A stretch of 64,000 nucleotides of DNA from Ustulina deusta (Eukaryota > Ascomycota > Sordariomycetes > Xylariales > Xylariaceae), in contig JAJNNX010000002.1 in assembly GCA_023159155.1 (NCBI GenBank), positions 1,612,001 through 1,676,000 on the forward strand, written 5' to 3'. Every line of letters begins with the position of its first letter. Position 1 is the stretch's first letter. The notes beneath the pieces were generated by a model. It was not told where the DNA came from. It ran no database searches and was given only the letters and a program-made list of their open reading frames with translations. Made by a program: the position numbers and the translations under genes. Below, one piece after another: positions 10,667 to 22,777 of this stretch.

Positions 10667-13600
10667 AGTTGAAATCGGCAATATACGGACTGGGGAGGTC
10701 ATTCTGGAGGATTTGGGACGTATTTCTATCGGTAGGCGTTTCCTTGTTGGAGTTACCGATGATCGAGAACGGCTAGTTGGGCATTGGTGCTAAACTTTAA
10801 TACGTTATTCGATCTAGTGCCCGTCTAGTCGGTCAGTGTGCTCATGGCATTCCAACCTCCTGAGAATATCAGCGGAGGTAGCTTCTATGCACCGAGTCGA
10901 ACGAAGTCATTTGTCCTGGCAATACCTCTCTCTGCTGGCCGATGTTGGGTTTCTTGACAGCGTAAACTGTGAAGGAAAAGGGAGATGCGTTTGGAAAGAA
11001 TGCGGTGTATTACTGGACGTAGAGATCAGGAGGCGTCTTTGATGGGAGGACATCCAGTTTAAGCTTTCGGGTGAAACCGCCTCTAGCGGGAGCTGCCGAT
11101 TAGGAATGTCTTTGTCCCAGGGCCATGGAACAGCCCCTGAGCTCCACTGCAAATAACGACACATTGTGTGCCGCTTCACGGGAAATATCTCAGCTATCTT
11201 ATTAACAAGCGAATATCCTGATATCATTTTGGTAGGATATTAATCCAGGTACCAAGCCAGTCGACGAGTAGGGAAATTAGTTTATCATTTTATATAACTC
11301 CTGAACCCGGGTAGGCTAGGGGAGTTCAATTTCTAAACTAAAGTCGTCTGCGTGCACAACGGCTGTGAGCTTCGGTCTACTCTCAGCAACTGCTCTTTCT
11401 TCTTCAAATACCACAGCAGGTGTAGTTTTTTGAGCACCGTGACGATCCCTTTTACGCCCATTCTAGGATTTACGATTGTACATCGTCTAAACTAAATGGT
11501 AGATAAATCACCCCTCAAACCAAGCTCTCGATCTAGTGGCAGGGTAGAATGGCACTAGCTTGTCCAACGAGGTGTTGACAGTAAGAGCAGCTTTCAACCT
11601 CGTTTATGGTGCCATATTGAGTGGAAGAAGGAAAGACCAGTGACATGCGCATTTACGTGTCTCATATTTTGTGAGAAGTCATTTTGTTCTACCTGTCGTG
11701 AACTATCATCAGCTGCCACTTGAATTACGAATGAACCATGTGCTCTCCCAACCTACCTACCCAGGTAACTAAGATGCCCACGCCCCGCGAGGGATACATG
11801 GAACATAATCCCATTCATAAAAACCCTGCATCAAGGTATTAAACGATACTTCCGACCTTCCTTTTGCTGACTCACTTACCTCGAAATGCCCAACCACACA
11901 CACCAACATCACGGGACGATACCGCGGCGACGAGCAAGGCACTAATCTGCCAAACGAAATTTGCTTGGAATCTACTTAAATAAATGCCCTCCGATTTCGA
12001 GACGCTACTCAAACCGACCTCACGTCAGAGCAATCAGGCCCTATGCATACTCTTTCGCCCATGTACCAGTTCCTCGTTAGCTCCTCCGTAGGCAATTATA
12101 TCCCTGCTTTACGGAACGTATACTCGAGATATGCCAGGAAATCAAAGTCTCGGTCTCAAATAGAGAGATATCTCGGGCTTACACGGTTAGCTATTCAGCC
12201 CTCGCGAAGTCCTGACAGCCGATAATTAGTTGTGTATATAGACCTAGTATTCGCGTCTTATTGCCGGAGGCTTGTGAGAGGCCACAAAGACCTTTGGCAC
12301 ATTAGAAGATTATTCATAATTCGAGTATATTCTCCAAGCCCTGGTTTTAGCCTTTAATATAATCCCAATCGTGATTTTCCTAATCTCGTCTATTCTTGAA
12401 ATCATAATCATGACGAGCAGAAGTGGCTGGATTGGGATCTTTAAGACATGTTTCAATCGCTAAATACTATTCATGTGTACAGAGGAAAGAGACGATGGAA
12501 TTCTATCCAACTAACAAGATACCTCCCATTGCCGTGCTCGAAATTATAAGGTAGCGTCTCATGAGAAGATTTAGCGATGCCCTACACAATCTCTTTACAT
12601 GTCTGCGTATCCCTGTGGTAAGCTTAAGTCCTTACTTTACTACATCCTCAACATATGCCAAGTTCTTTATACATAAGCATCTGGGTACCGTATACAAATT
12701 TCTACGGCCACGCGAGGACAGTGAATGCTTCCCGACGAGAATTTCTTGGGCACGGGAGATGTAGTCGTCAAGCAAGCCATTCTTGTAAGATATACAGAGT
12801 TCACACTTTGCCATTACTTGATGAACATTTAAGTAATTAGAACGTCCACTTTGTTCAGTCAGTTTTTGAACGTAATAACACTAGAATCTCATACAGACTT
12901 GTAGTCTGCTAGGATCAGAAAATATGGCAGCATCTAGGTAAAAGCAGGCAAGCTTTAGCTATGAAGATTGCTCGCGTGACTTATTACCTTTGCCGTTCTC
13001 AGATACCAACCCTATATGTAGGCATTTAACAGAGCCGTGGTGTGTGGGGTGGCCCGGAGTTCTGGATAGAGTGGGAAAATACGACTAGGGCAAAAATGTC
13101 CCACTAGTCTAGTGGTATATATAATGTGTACGCATAAGAGTGTCTTGTCAGATCCGACTGATAGAACCCAAAGAGGCAAGTTAATGGAGAGTGGACCAAT
13201 CAGAACTTGACATGGGCTCTACTACCTATATGAGCCGCTTTAAGCTCTCACTCTGTGAAAACTGTCAAAAGGCCGATATAACAAGCAAGGCATCAAGCAA
13301 TTCTTAATATACACATCTTGCAATCACCGTGTGAGAAGCATTGTCCCCTTGATGGAGAATTATATACCTAGTTATACCTATCTACTTCGAGTTATTGTAG
13401 TGGCAGGGCTAATAGCGTCGAAATATTAGTAACTTGAGCCACAGCAACTCAGGGGTTTATCCAAGTAGCGATGACTCTCGTCACTAAGCCCATACTTAGT
13501 AGTCCTGGGCTGATATAAGAACTGAAGAATTTATCCCTCTTTAAATTCATGGCAATTTGCGTTTTAGACCCCGAGTCGATTGAGCTAGCACACGAGGTGG

Positions 13601-14875
13601 CTTGCGTGAGTGCCGTGTTGGATAATAGCGGCGGAGTTTGAAAAAAATTGTAGTCTAGTGTACCCACTTGAGAAATCCTATCACAAGCCAGCAGAGATTC
13701 GCGGTGCAATGGAAGCTTTTGCCAAGGAGTTTTGGACAATGTTAAGAAAGATTCTTCACGTGCGTGAAACCATTGGCGTATGTCAAATAACAATTGCAAT
13801 AATGCCGCCCTCAAGGCAATTAGCAAGCTCCTATGTGACAAAATCAAGAGACCTGGTGACAGACGGGGCCGTTGACTCGAATGACGTATTGCATAAAAGA
13901 GTGTATATGCGTACATGTCCCTGGGTACTGTGGATTTCCTTTCTGTTGTTCGTTTTCGGTAAAGACCGGGAGGGCAATACTTTCTGGGCAACAAGTCTCA
14001 GTGCAAGTGCCACGCGTTCGGTGCTCCCTATATGCTTTAGCTAATTCTCCCAAGATTACCTAACTCGGTAATTGGCTACCGTAAGGCAATGTGAGCCATT
14101 GCTATGGTGCATATGAATTGTCTTGCTTGTTGGTGTCATCAAGCTTGATAGAGGGCAGCACACGATCACACTAGGTACACCAGAGGGTTGTCAGAAATCG
14201 GAAATATTCGGTAGATGATTGGAGATCAGACCAGACCTCAGCCTACTGGTATAGGTAGTACCTACCCAAGTTCCTGCTCAGGCCACTGCTCAGACTGCAC
14301 AAAATCAGTACCAAACCAATCATGATGGAAGAGATTTTCTGGGTAAGCCGATATCGCCACTCCTCGCCACTCACAACTGCATACCTTACGGGTAGCGGGA
14401 CCCACATCCTGGCCCTGCCGGGTCTGCCAGGGCGCACGCAAGAGAGCCTGGACCAACGGCTGCACGACGCAACCATAGCCGCTTTCCATTATTTAATTGG
14501 CTGGGAGCCAGTCATTGTGGGGCAACCCCACAGCCCGTTCTATGTCCAAGTGTTCTGGGCAGCACAGAACTGAAAGCTTTGGTGGCGCCGAAAACCGCTG
14601 AATGGATTGTGCACGGATTTTCCCATTCGACTCACCACTCTCGTGGCAGCCTGTGATATTTTCTTACAAGGTCAATGTCTCGAGCCAATTGACCCAATAC
14701 ACCTGATTTCCTGTCACCGTGTTTCTAGGGCCTTCATCATTTTTTGGGTTTGAACAAAATACGACGACATTACGAAGTTTCCACCTTGCGCTGCTTGTTC
14801 TAGGTTACTGTTCGCCCCGGCTTCTTGGACGTTGGCTGGCTGGCTCTCCAGGCCAAAACTCCCCTCCATTCCACA
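10667..14875. other. Long gene-poor stretch; possible decayed coding remnants
   Basis: About 4.2 kb in which no gene could be modelled. Around 11935-11970 a short reading includes LPNEICLES, weakly reminiscent of the start of an F-box, with an adjacent open frame at 12043-12225, but stops interrupt it. Around 13449-13994 a 181-codon minus-strand frame exists without recognisable features, while the plus strand there carries short interrupted frames. Scattered TAGGT motifs occur (11750-11775, 14250-14270). The part immediately left of 14876 should contain the ILV2 promoter. Confidence 0.45.
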
Positions 14876-17077
14876 ATGCTTCGATCAAGACAAGCTGCCA
14901 GGGCTGCCAGGGCCCTGTCGCAAACCTCACGACAGAATCAACGTCCCTTTACTATTTCTCCCACTCTCTCGGCCATACAAACCACCACAAAACCGCCCAG
15001 TGCTATCAGGAACCAGACCACCTCAGCGCAGTCTACCCCGTAAGTCTGCGATACATGGCTTGGCCTGATCCGTCCTGCCTTCGTCTGCATGGCCCAATTC
15101 GCCAACTAACCTCTTGCGCGTGTAGCCAAGTAAGAGATAGGCCCGCGCCCGCCTTCAACATCGCCGACGCAAAGGACCGTAACCATGTACAACCATTGGT
15201 CAGTCCAGGCGCCCCCGCCATGGACGAATCGTATGCCTCTCTTTTTCCGTGACAGGCAGCAATGGAATCATGACTTAACACAGAAACAGCTTCATTGGCA
15301 AAACTGGAGGAGAGATTTTTCACGAAATGATGCTAAGGCATGGCGTCAAACACATCTGTATGTTCTCCTACATTATCACTCGACTCGGGCAGTGCCTCAT
15401 CGTGACTCACAGTTGGCTACCCTGGTGGGGCTATCCTCCCCGTTTACGATGCTATATACAATTCAAAACACTTCGATTTCATCCTCCCGAAACACGAACA
15501 GGGTTGGACATATGGCTGAGGGCTACGCCCGCGCTTCAGGGAAACCCGGCGTTGTTCTCGTCACATCAGGCCCTGGAGCCACGAATGTCATCACCCCTCA
15601 GGAGGCAGACGTCATTGGCATATCGAGAGCCTACACCAAGTGGAATGTCATGGTGAAGGATATTGCCGAGTTGCCCCGCCGCATAAACGAAGCTTTCGAA
15701 ATTGCGACGTCTGGTCGCCCAGGTCCGGTGCTCGTCGATCTACCCAAAGATGTTACTGCTGGCGTTTTGAGAAGGGCAATTCCTACAACATCTGCCTTAC
15801 CTGGCCTCCCAAGTGCTGCCTCACGTGCTACCATGGAGGCCACACAAAAGCAGCTCCAACTTTCTTTGTCCCGCGTCGGGGAGCTCATTAATATCGCGAA
15901 ACGGCCCGTGATATATGCTGGTCACGGCATCATAACTTCGGAGAACGGACCCCAGCTTCTCAAGGAGCTTGCAGACAAGGCATCGATCCCTGTCACCACC
16001 ACCCTACATGGTTTGGGTGCCTTTGATGAACTCGATGAGAAGTCTCTATACATGCTTGGCATGCACGGCTCTGCATTTGCTAATATGGCCATGCAAGAGG
16101 CTGATCTCATCATCGCCCTAGGTAGCCGGTTTGATGACCGTGTCACACTCAACGTTTCTAAGTTTACTCCTGCCGCAAAAGCGGCTGCAGCAGAGGGCCG
16201 TGGTGGCATTGTTCACTTCGAAATTATGCCGAAGAACATTAACAAGGTCGTTCAGGCCACTGAAGCCATTGAGGGTGATGTGGCAACGAACTTAGCACAG
16301 CTGCTTCCACACGTAAATATAACTTCTATGGCAGATCGCAGGGAATGGTTTGATAAAATCAAAGCTTGGAAAGAAAAATGGCCAATGAGCGACTTCGAAC
16401 GTACAGAGAGACCAGGGATGATCAAACCTCAAATTGTTATTGAACAACTCAGCGACCTTACCGCGAACCGGAAGCACGAGACGATTATCACGACTGGAGT
16501 AGGGCAACATCAGATGTGGACGGCACAACACTTCAGATGGCGCCATCCCCGAACAATGATTACCTCCGGCGGGTTAGGCACCATGGGATACGGGCTGCCT
16601 GCAACAATCGGTGCCAAAGTTGCTCGGCCAGATGCTCTGGTTGTTGACATTGACGGCGATGCCTCTTTTAACATGACCCTCACTGAACTTTCCACCGCTG
16701 CCCAGTTCAATATTGGCGTTAAAATCATTGTTCTCAACAACGAAGAGCAGGGTATGGTCACACAATGGCAAAACCTCTTTTACGAGGACCGATATGCACA
16801 TACCCACCAAAAGAACCCCGATTTCATGAAGCTCGCCGATGCTATGGGTGTCCAACATAGAAGACTAATTAAGCCGGAGGACACTCAGGAATATCTTAAG
16901 TGGCTCATCGAGTCAGACGGTCCTGCTCTCCTTGAGGTCATAACAGATAAGAAGGTTCCTGTCCTACCTATGGTCCCCAGTGGCTCGGGCCTACATGAAT
17001 TCCTTGTATGGGATGGAGAGAAGGATAAAAAGCGTCGGGAACTGATGCGATCATGGACCTGTGGTCTACACGGCTAA
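14876..17077 (+). pseudogene. ILV2: Acetolactate synthase catalytic subunit (ILV2) gene with a 2-nt frameshift and an 84-nt coding deletion
   Basis: Acetolactate synthase is the mitochondrial ThDP/FAD enzyme that makes 2-acetolactate, the first step of valine, leucine and isoleucine synthesis. Exons are 14876-15039 (Arg-rich mitochondrial presequence), 15126-15230, 15290-15357 and 15413-17077. Splicing gives FIGKTGGEIFHEMMLRHG, then [16 protein letters not shown] and the catalytic-glutamate motif KHEQG. Directly after this the frame breaks: [14 protein letters not shown] follows in the +1 frame, so two bases are missing near 15502-15506 and the upstream frame stops at 15517. At 15598/15599 VITP runs straight into QEADVIGISRA; the roughly 28 residues normally between them, including the GQVP herbicide-site loop, are absent. 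The rest is intact: GSRFDDR, ThDP motif DIDGDASFNMT, NNEEQGMVTQWQNLFYE, and a C-terminus in GLHG. No intron can explain either lesion. Either a recent pseudogene or an assembly error. Confidence 0.85.
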
Positions 17078-18351
17078 TTATTTTGGTTGAGAGGTTGCTG
17101 CATACGCGTTCGGCGTTCTGTTTTGCTTTCTTTGTTCTCCCCCTTTTCTTATTATCTATCATACCACTTGCGTAGGCAAAAAATTCATGGGGCATGGACA
17201 GACATTGGAAGGTGTCCAAAAGTCTTGGGTCATTAAAAAAATATGTATATCCTGCATTTGGCTTTTGATCTCCATGGATACGGCGGCATTAAGTGGCTGC
17301 AGGCGTATCTAGCTATGTATGCGTAATTTCCCATTAGGATCAAATGGAAGTACACAAGCCGGCACTGTTGGTCTAGCAACAACAATATGTCAATCTATCT
17401 CATAAGTCCACAATATGGGAGACCTAGTGCAAGACCCGGAACGCCTGTACTGTCTGGTCACTCCCCCCCTCCCCCCTATTCCTCTGTCAATATCTACGTC
17501 CCTGAATTACGATATTCATTGTTGAAAAGGATTATGTCTGTGCTTGCTGGGTCATTAGCCGGCTAGTCCCAGTGTCAAAACTCAGTCCCAAAATCGAAGC
17601 CTCGATATGACAACAAGGCCGTTCCATTCATCTTCCCGTACGGAAATTTGCGTGCAGCCTTATAATGACCAAGAGCGTAGCTGCCCTTCGACGTTCCCAC
17701 ACCATCTGTACCTAACCGTTTATTGGTGCAGTGGTCACTGGTAAAAGTAGTCAATGAGGAACAACATTAGACAGTTTTCCGGTCTAACTGGACGCCCGGG
17801 AGCCAGTTCGATTCTTTTTGTGGCCCCCCTTTTTTCTTTCTCTTTTTTGGACTACTAGAGAAAGCTGCTCATGTTCAAAAGCTAGCGGCTTCTTGAAACT
17901 CGCATATGGAAATGGCCACCCAAATCGCCGACTGAGTTCTCGGGAAAGCATTATATAAGTTTATTCGGACACGCTGATTTGGTTTACGCATCTCATTTGA
18001 AGCTTCCCCGAAGCCATCTCAAGATAGTGTCGGACTCTAAACCGGAGGATGGAGGTGTTGAATGCCATGCACAAATGGAAAAAAAAACCCCCCCGAATCA
18101 TGTGTTTCACTTGAGAAGAGAGGAAATACTTATTTATAAGTTATCACGTCTCTATTACTTTCGCGCTTTTAATCGTGCCTCAGAGAATGCTTCGAAGCTC
18201 CTAAGCTCACGTAGTTGTCAATAGCTCAAATTTTATTCGACACCCGCCCATACCTTATGTCTATGTGTGGACTCTCCTGATTCGCCTAACGCAATATGCG
18301 ATGATACGAGCGCGTGTCTGTCTATCTCGAAAGCCTCTACCAAAAGACCAC
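17078..18351. other. Convergent spacer, no gene seen
   Basis: About 1.3 kb between the 3' ends of ILV2 (+) and the small secreted protein gene (-). Only homopolymer and pyrimidine runs (for example 17462-17480 and 17825-17850) stand out. A short open frame at 17979-18224 has no protein features. Confidence 0.5.
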
Positions 18352-18926
18352 CTACTCGGTAACCCCGATAGCCGCGCACGAGTAGCTATCTTCTTTACCT
18401 GCAAGCAAGCTACAAATTCGGATACACTCGACCTTTTGTTTGCCCTTGGATATGTAGCCGGCCAGATCGAAGCACGACGAATGCAGGCGTCCGACTAAGT
18501 CTCCGTAGCATCCCCTCCCGTCTTCTGTGCTCTCCGAGAACCCGTACCAGCGATATATCCCGTCGTTGGCCGTCGTTACGTAGACGCTCTGGGTCGTGTT
18601 TTTCACTGTTGAAACAGGGTGCAAGCTTGTGTGCTACTATTATTGCGTTAGTCGCCAATGGAGATAGGTCGAACTCACTCTTGATCTGCTGGTAGTTCAT
18701 GCCGACTGTGATTCTCGGGGTTAGTAATCGCCATTATAAGCATTCCCTACACTTGTTTCTTGAAATGACCAGAACAAGAGGACAACGATTCCGATCATCA
18801 CTTACTCGAGGCGTGTAAAAGCTGACCATCGCACCCCGGGCCGGCGAACTCGAAGGCTACCGTGTTCTTCCAGGCGGCGGTGATGGTAGTGAATGTGACG
18901 AATGCTACCAGTTTTCTTAGCTTCAT
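18352..18926 (-). CDS. Small secreted cysteine-containing protein (candidate effector), family not recognised
   Basis: I do not recognise this family. The model has three exons: 18926-18806, 18705-18679 (27 nt) and 18605-18352, encoding 133 aa. Both introns are phase 1, with GTAAGT and GTGAGT donors, CACAG and CAACAG acceptors and CTAAC branch sites. The N-terminus MKLRKLVAFVTFTTITAAW looks like a signal peptide. The mature part contains FAGPGCDGQLLHAS, SVYVTTANDGIYRWYGFSES, GCYGDLVGRLHSSCFDLAG and VECIRIC, six cysteines in all, consistent with disulfide-stabilised secreted proteins. The third exon was placed so that the SVYVTTANDG frame continues; using the earlier AGs shifts into a less protein-like frame. 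It is isolated between ILV2 and GAL1. Secretion is inferred from the leader only. Confidence 0.62.
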
Positions 18927-20347
18927 TGTGACCAGTATCTGACAACTGAATGTCGATTACAGATTTCGGATAGCAACCTCAAAATAGTAGCGGTCACCCC
19001 GGCTTTATTCCTCAGCACGTCTAATTCCTGGCCCCAATATCATAAAGGGGCCCTCGTTCACCGTCGTATCTGACGAGAATGACTTCTGCTAAAAAATATA
19101 CAATGAAAGCACAAGACTAGGTACTGCCCTGCTATCTTTAGATCTTGGATGCATATGACATAATTGGTTTCTTCTCATTGTGCTCGTTTCTTTAAGCCGG
19201 TGTCTGCTGCTACCTTTCAATTAGGAACATGCGAATGAACCCGAGTACCTCGTGACCGGGTTTTCGGGGGAGTTAAGATGCACATAGAAATTCCATGAAA
19301 GCCATTTGTATGTTTTTGAAGGCTTCTGGTGAGGCTTGGCGAGATCGAGCAGCGGGGGGACGGGATTTGGGTGGGGAGATTCTCCTATACTAACTCCTTA
19401 ATACGTACCTAGGTACTGACCTGCTAAGGTTAGCTTCTAGGCAGTATTAGTCGAGGCAGGGGTCGCTCAACATTCTAATTTGGATACAGACCCCAAATAC
19501 CGATCCATTCCTATTTCTATGCGTCTCTCTTCGTCTCTCTGCGTAATGGGTAGGTTGTGAGATTGTATACCTAGATAAAATCATAGTATAGCTGTCTGTA
19601 TGCCTGCCCATCCCCGCTAGATAGGACACAGGGATTCTGCTAAGGGGTACCGACAGTAGCGCCGATTCACTGAACCAGGGATTTTTCATCTGCCCCAGTT
19701 CCCCGGTTGTTCGTTGTTCCCCATAGTACCTAACATATTTCTACCTATACTAGATTAAGAACCTTGGAGAGCTTTCTTGCACTTCAGCTAGAGGTACCTA
19801 CCTAACCTAGATAGGCACGATCGAACTACTTGGAAGTAGGTACTTATACAGTATCTCTCGATACCCAGATACTTTAAATAACCAGGCCTTGTTCGTTCCA
19901 CTGATCTTCCCTGGCTCAATTGGATAAACCAAAACTGACAATAAACCCGAATCCTTACAACTAGACTGGCGCGGCTGTTTGCGCAGACCGGGGGTATGTA
20001 CACACGTGGAGGGCAAGATGGAGGGGTAAAGTCACTTGTTGCATGATGCTGGTAAAAATAAAATGCCCCTCAATTTGGCCCGAGTTCTCTCATCTTGTGA
20101 CGGAATGGATGGACTGTCCCGCTCAAAATCTGAGACTTTTCACCGGGGCTCCCTCCATTCCTGATCTTCCGGGTTACAGTTACTGCGAGGACGCCTCTTG
20201 CGGTTTGCGAATCCCAGCTTTTCAAAAGACAGAGGAGGGGAACTTGACCTACGGAGGTGTCTGCTTTTCGTCGCATCGGTGACGAGCGTAATTGGGGCTT
20301 GGCATTGAGGAAGAAGATCTAGATCGCCCGTGGCCTATACATGCACA
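18927..20347. other. Divergent spacer upstream of the small secreted protein gene and GAL1
   Basis: About 1.4 kb holding both divergent promoters. TAGGTAC-type motif copies occur at about 19405-19440 and 19790-19845. No credible gene; the short open frames on each strand lack features. Confidence 0.5.
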
Positions 20348-21959
20348 ATGTCTGGACCAGTGCCTACGGTGACTGCCTTGCGCGACATCTACACGACAGA
20401 AGCCCTCGCGGAGCAAGGGGCGCGATGGAACAGCCTGCTTGAGAAGTTCCAAGCGCGCTATGGCAGTCCCGCGCATTTCGTCGCTCGATCGCCGGGTCGT
20501 GTCAACATTATCGGCGAGCACATTGATTACTCTCTCTACTCGTGCCTGCCCATGGCCATCACCCCCGACGTCATCATCGCCGTTTCGACCGATTTAGCCC
20601 CGGCTGCTGAGGGAACGTACAAGATCAGGATCGCAAATGTGGATGAACAACGCTTTCCCGTCCGAGAATTCGACATTCCCCACGCAGAGGTCGAGATCGA
20701 CGCGACAAAACACGAGTGGTCCAATTACTTCAAGTCAGGCCTACGGGGAGCCTTGGAGCTCCTCAGGAAGAAATACGGCGCAGATTTCAAGCCCAAGAGC
20801 ATGCAGGTGCTCATGGACGGGACTGTGCCCGCCGGTGGTGGTCTGAGTTCGAGCGCCGCCTTTGTCAGTGCCAGCGCGCTGGCTGTCATGGTTGCGAATG
20901 GAGAAACTGACGTTGGCAAAACGGACCTGACTGAGGTCGCCATTGTCAGCGAGCGCGCCGTCGGCGTTAACTCCGGAGGGTAAGTAAAACTCCTACCAAA
21001 TGCACTCGTATGTCGCTCGCGCTCAACCAAGTTACAGTATGGATCAGGCAGCATCTGTTTTCTCTGAACAAGGGTCTGCCTTATTCGTATCCTTCGCGCC
21101 GACACTGTCAGCGCGGCCTGTGTTCTTCCCCACGACGAACCCTGAGCTGTGTTTCATGATTGTGCAGTCATTTGTTACCTCGAACAAGCAAGTTACCGGA
21201 CCCATACACTACAATCTTCGGGTGGTGGAGTGTAGTATGGCTGCTGCTTACCTGAATGCCAAGCTTTGCCCGCCTGGCACTGAGCTTCCCAAAGACGCTG
21301 GCCCTCTAGGTGTGTCAATTCATGGCTTTCATGATAACTACTTCAACGGCACCCAGAAGCCGATAACAGAACAGCTCGAAGAGTTAATCGAGTTAACTAA
21401 GAAGACTTTAACCCAAGAGCAAGGATACACGGCTGAGGAGGTCGCCTCTGGGATTGGTATCTCGGCCGACGACCTGAAAGCTCGTTTCATGTCGAGCTTC
21501 CCTGTCCGAGGGGAATACTTTAAGCTCCGTCAACGAGCGCTGCACGTATTCACCGAGGCTTTGCGAGTTATTCGATTCTTGTCCCTCCTTGAGGACCCCG
21601 CACAAGCTCCCTCTCCAGATAATACCGTCCAGTTCAATCAACGTCTTGGAACCTTGATGAATGAAACTCAGGACTCGTGCCGCGACGTCTATGAGTGCAG
21701 CTGTCCCGAGATTGATGATATATGCCGCATTGCGCGCGAAGCTGGCAGCTACGGAAGTCGCTTAACTGGTGCCGGCTGGGGTGGATGCAGCGTCCACCTC
21801 GTACCGGCGGACAAGGTAGATCTGATTAAGGCGGCTTTATTGGAGAAGTACTACTCTAAACGACAGGTCTCCGAAAAGGAAATGGAGGAAGCGATTGTTG
21901 TTAGCCGGCCTATGAATGGGAGCGCCGTTTTTAAACTCGACGGCGGAAAGATTGAATGA
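20348..21959 (+). CDS. GAL1: Galactokinase
   Basis: Galactokinase phosphorylates galactose with ATP to galactose-1-phosphate, the first committed Leloir step, in the cytosol. Exon 1 is 20348-20979 and exon 2 is 21038-21959, with a 58-nt intron (GTAAGT donor, TTACAG acceptor); the product is 517 aa, typical of fungal Gal1. The three GHMP-kinase signatures are present: GRVNIIGEHIDYSLYSCLP (about residue 50), VPAGGGLSSSAAFVSASA (about 160) and GSRLTGAGWGGCSVHLVP near the C-terminus. The intron splits the conserved NSGG|MDQAASVF segment, which is restored on splicing. I chose the ATG at 20348 (MSGPVPTVTALRDIY); the ATG at 20341 is out of frame. No other Leloir gene is adjacent. Fungal Gal3-type sensors resemble galactokinase, but the intact SSSAA motif argues for a catalytic enzyme. 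Confidence 0.96.
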
Positions 21960-22401
21960 CCTGTCCAGCTCCCTCAACTGAACACAGTTCGCCAAGTTTT
22001 ACTTGCCTCGACTAGTCAAGATGTAAGGACTGTCATCGATGCTATATCCCAATATATGAATATCTTTATATTACTCATCAGTGCTCGAAAAATTATGCCT
22101 AAGTGAAGACAAACTAGTAGCTGTCTATGAGAATGCGAGTTCCCATCTCCCCTAATGTCTCCTTGATCCAAGATTCAATTCCCATCTACTCTTCAAAGTA
22201 AAAGACTCAAGAGAACGTGAAGACACACGATGGTCTATCTGTTTTGACCTATTCGAACATCCTAACCATGGCTTGGACCTTTCGATAATATTATGACGCC
22301 GAGTTAAACGCCAACCTTTTTGCTCAACAAAGAAAACCGACTCAAGCCCTTCGAGCATTCACGGCCGCCACTCTTCGATATATATATATATATATATATT
22401 T
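21960..22401. other. Convergent spacer with a TA microsatellite
   Basis: About 440 bases between the stops of GAL1 (+) and the small membrane protein gene (-). An uninterrupted AT dinucleotide run of about 22 bases lies at 22378-22399, immediately beyond the stop codon of the minus-strand gene. Nothing else was seen. Confidence 0.6.
22378..22399. repeat. (TA)n microsatellite
   Basis: About eleven perfect AT/TA dinucleotide units, read directly in the sequence, sit in the 3' flank of the gene at 22402-22777. Expected to be length-polymorphic. Confidence 0.95.
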
Positions 22402-22777
22402 TCACTTGGTCCAGCCTAGAGCATTGAACAAAGTGTTACGGGGGTCTCCGTAGGTGTCCACCAAGAGGTCTCTCTTCCTCGCCGCCTCTACCTCTGGTGT
22501 GTTTTGCTGAGCAAAGATCCGGTCGAAGTTATCGGACTTTTGGTGGAGCTGCCTGGATACATATACACCGATGGCGCAGGCAGCTCCTAGCCAGGCGAGC
22601 GTTGGCAGGAGGGCTCTATGATGACGAGTCAGTTTCCATGGTCACTGGTTGTCGATGGATGTGAACGAGTGTTGGTGCTACGTACTTCTTCTGGGCTAAT
22701 ACGCCGCCCTTGGGGATGACTGAGGATGTCGGGGGTGGTACCCTTGCGGCAGCACGCATACGCATTGACGATTGCAT
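22402..22777 (-). CDS. Small single-pass, probably mitochondrial, membrane protein of unknown function
   Basis: I do not recognise the family by name. Exon 1 is 22777-22686 and exon 2 is 22615-22402, with a 70-nt intron (GTACGT donor, CATAG acceptor), giving 101 aa. The N-terminus MQSSMRMRAAARVPPPTSS is rich in Arg, Ser and Ala with no acids, as in mitochondrial presequences. One hydrophobic segment follows (ALLPTLAWLGAACAIGVYV, about residues 32-50), then a soluble tail with FDRIFAQQNTPEVEAARK and a C-terminus ending NTLFNALGWTK. The clean splice joining AQKK to ALLPT and the codon pattern support a real gene. Location in a mitochondrial membrane is inferred from composition only. Confidence 0.65.

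Noticed and set aside
11886..12225. F-box-like reading LPNEICLES followed by a short open frame
   Set aside because: Similarity is only a few residues and stops interrupt it, so it is not supportable as a gene or pseudogene.
13449..13994. 181-codon minus-strand open frame in the gene-poor stretch
   Set aside because: No recognisable motif, no splice-compatible extension, and the region otherwise looks like decayed sequence.
14876..17077. Alternative splicing as an explanation for the ILV2 frame break
   Set aside because: Conserved coding sequence runs unbroken on both sides of the break within a few bases, leaving no room for an intron, and the missing 84 bases are absent from the DNA.
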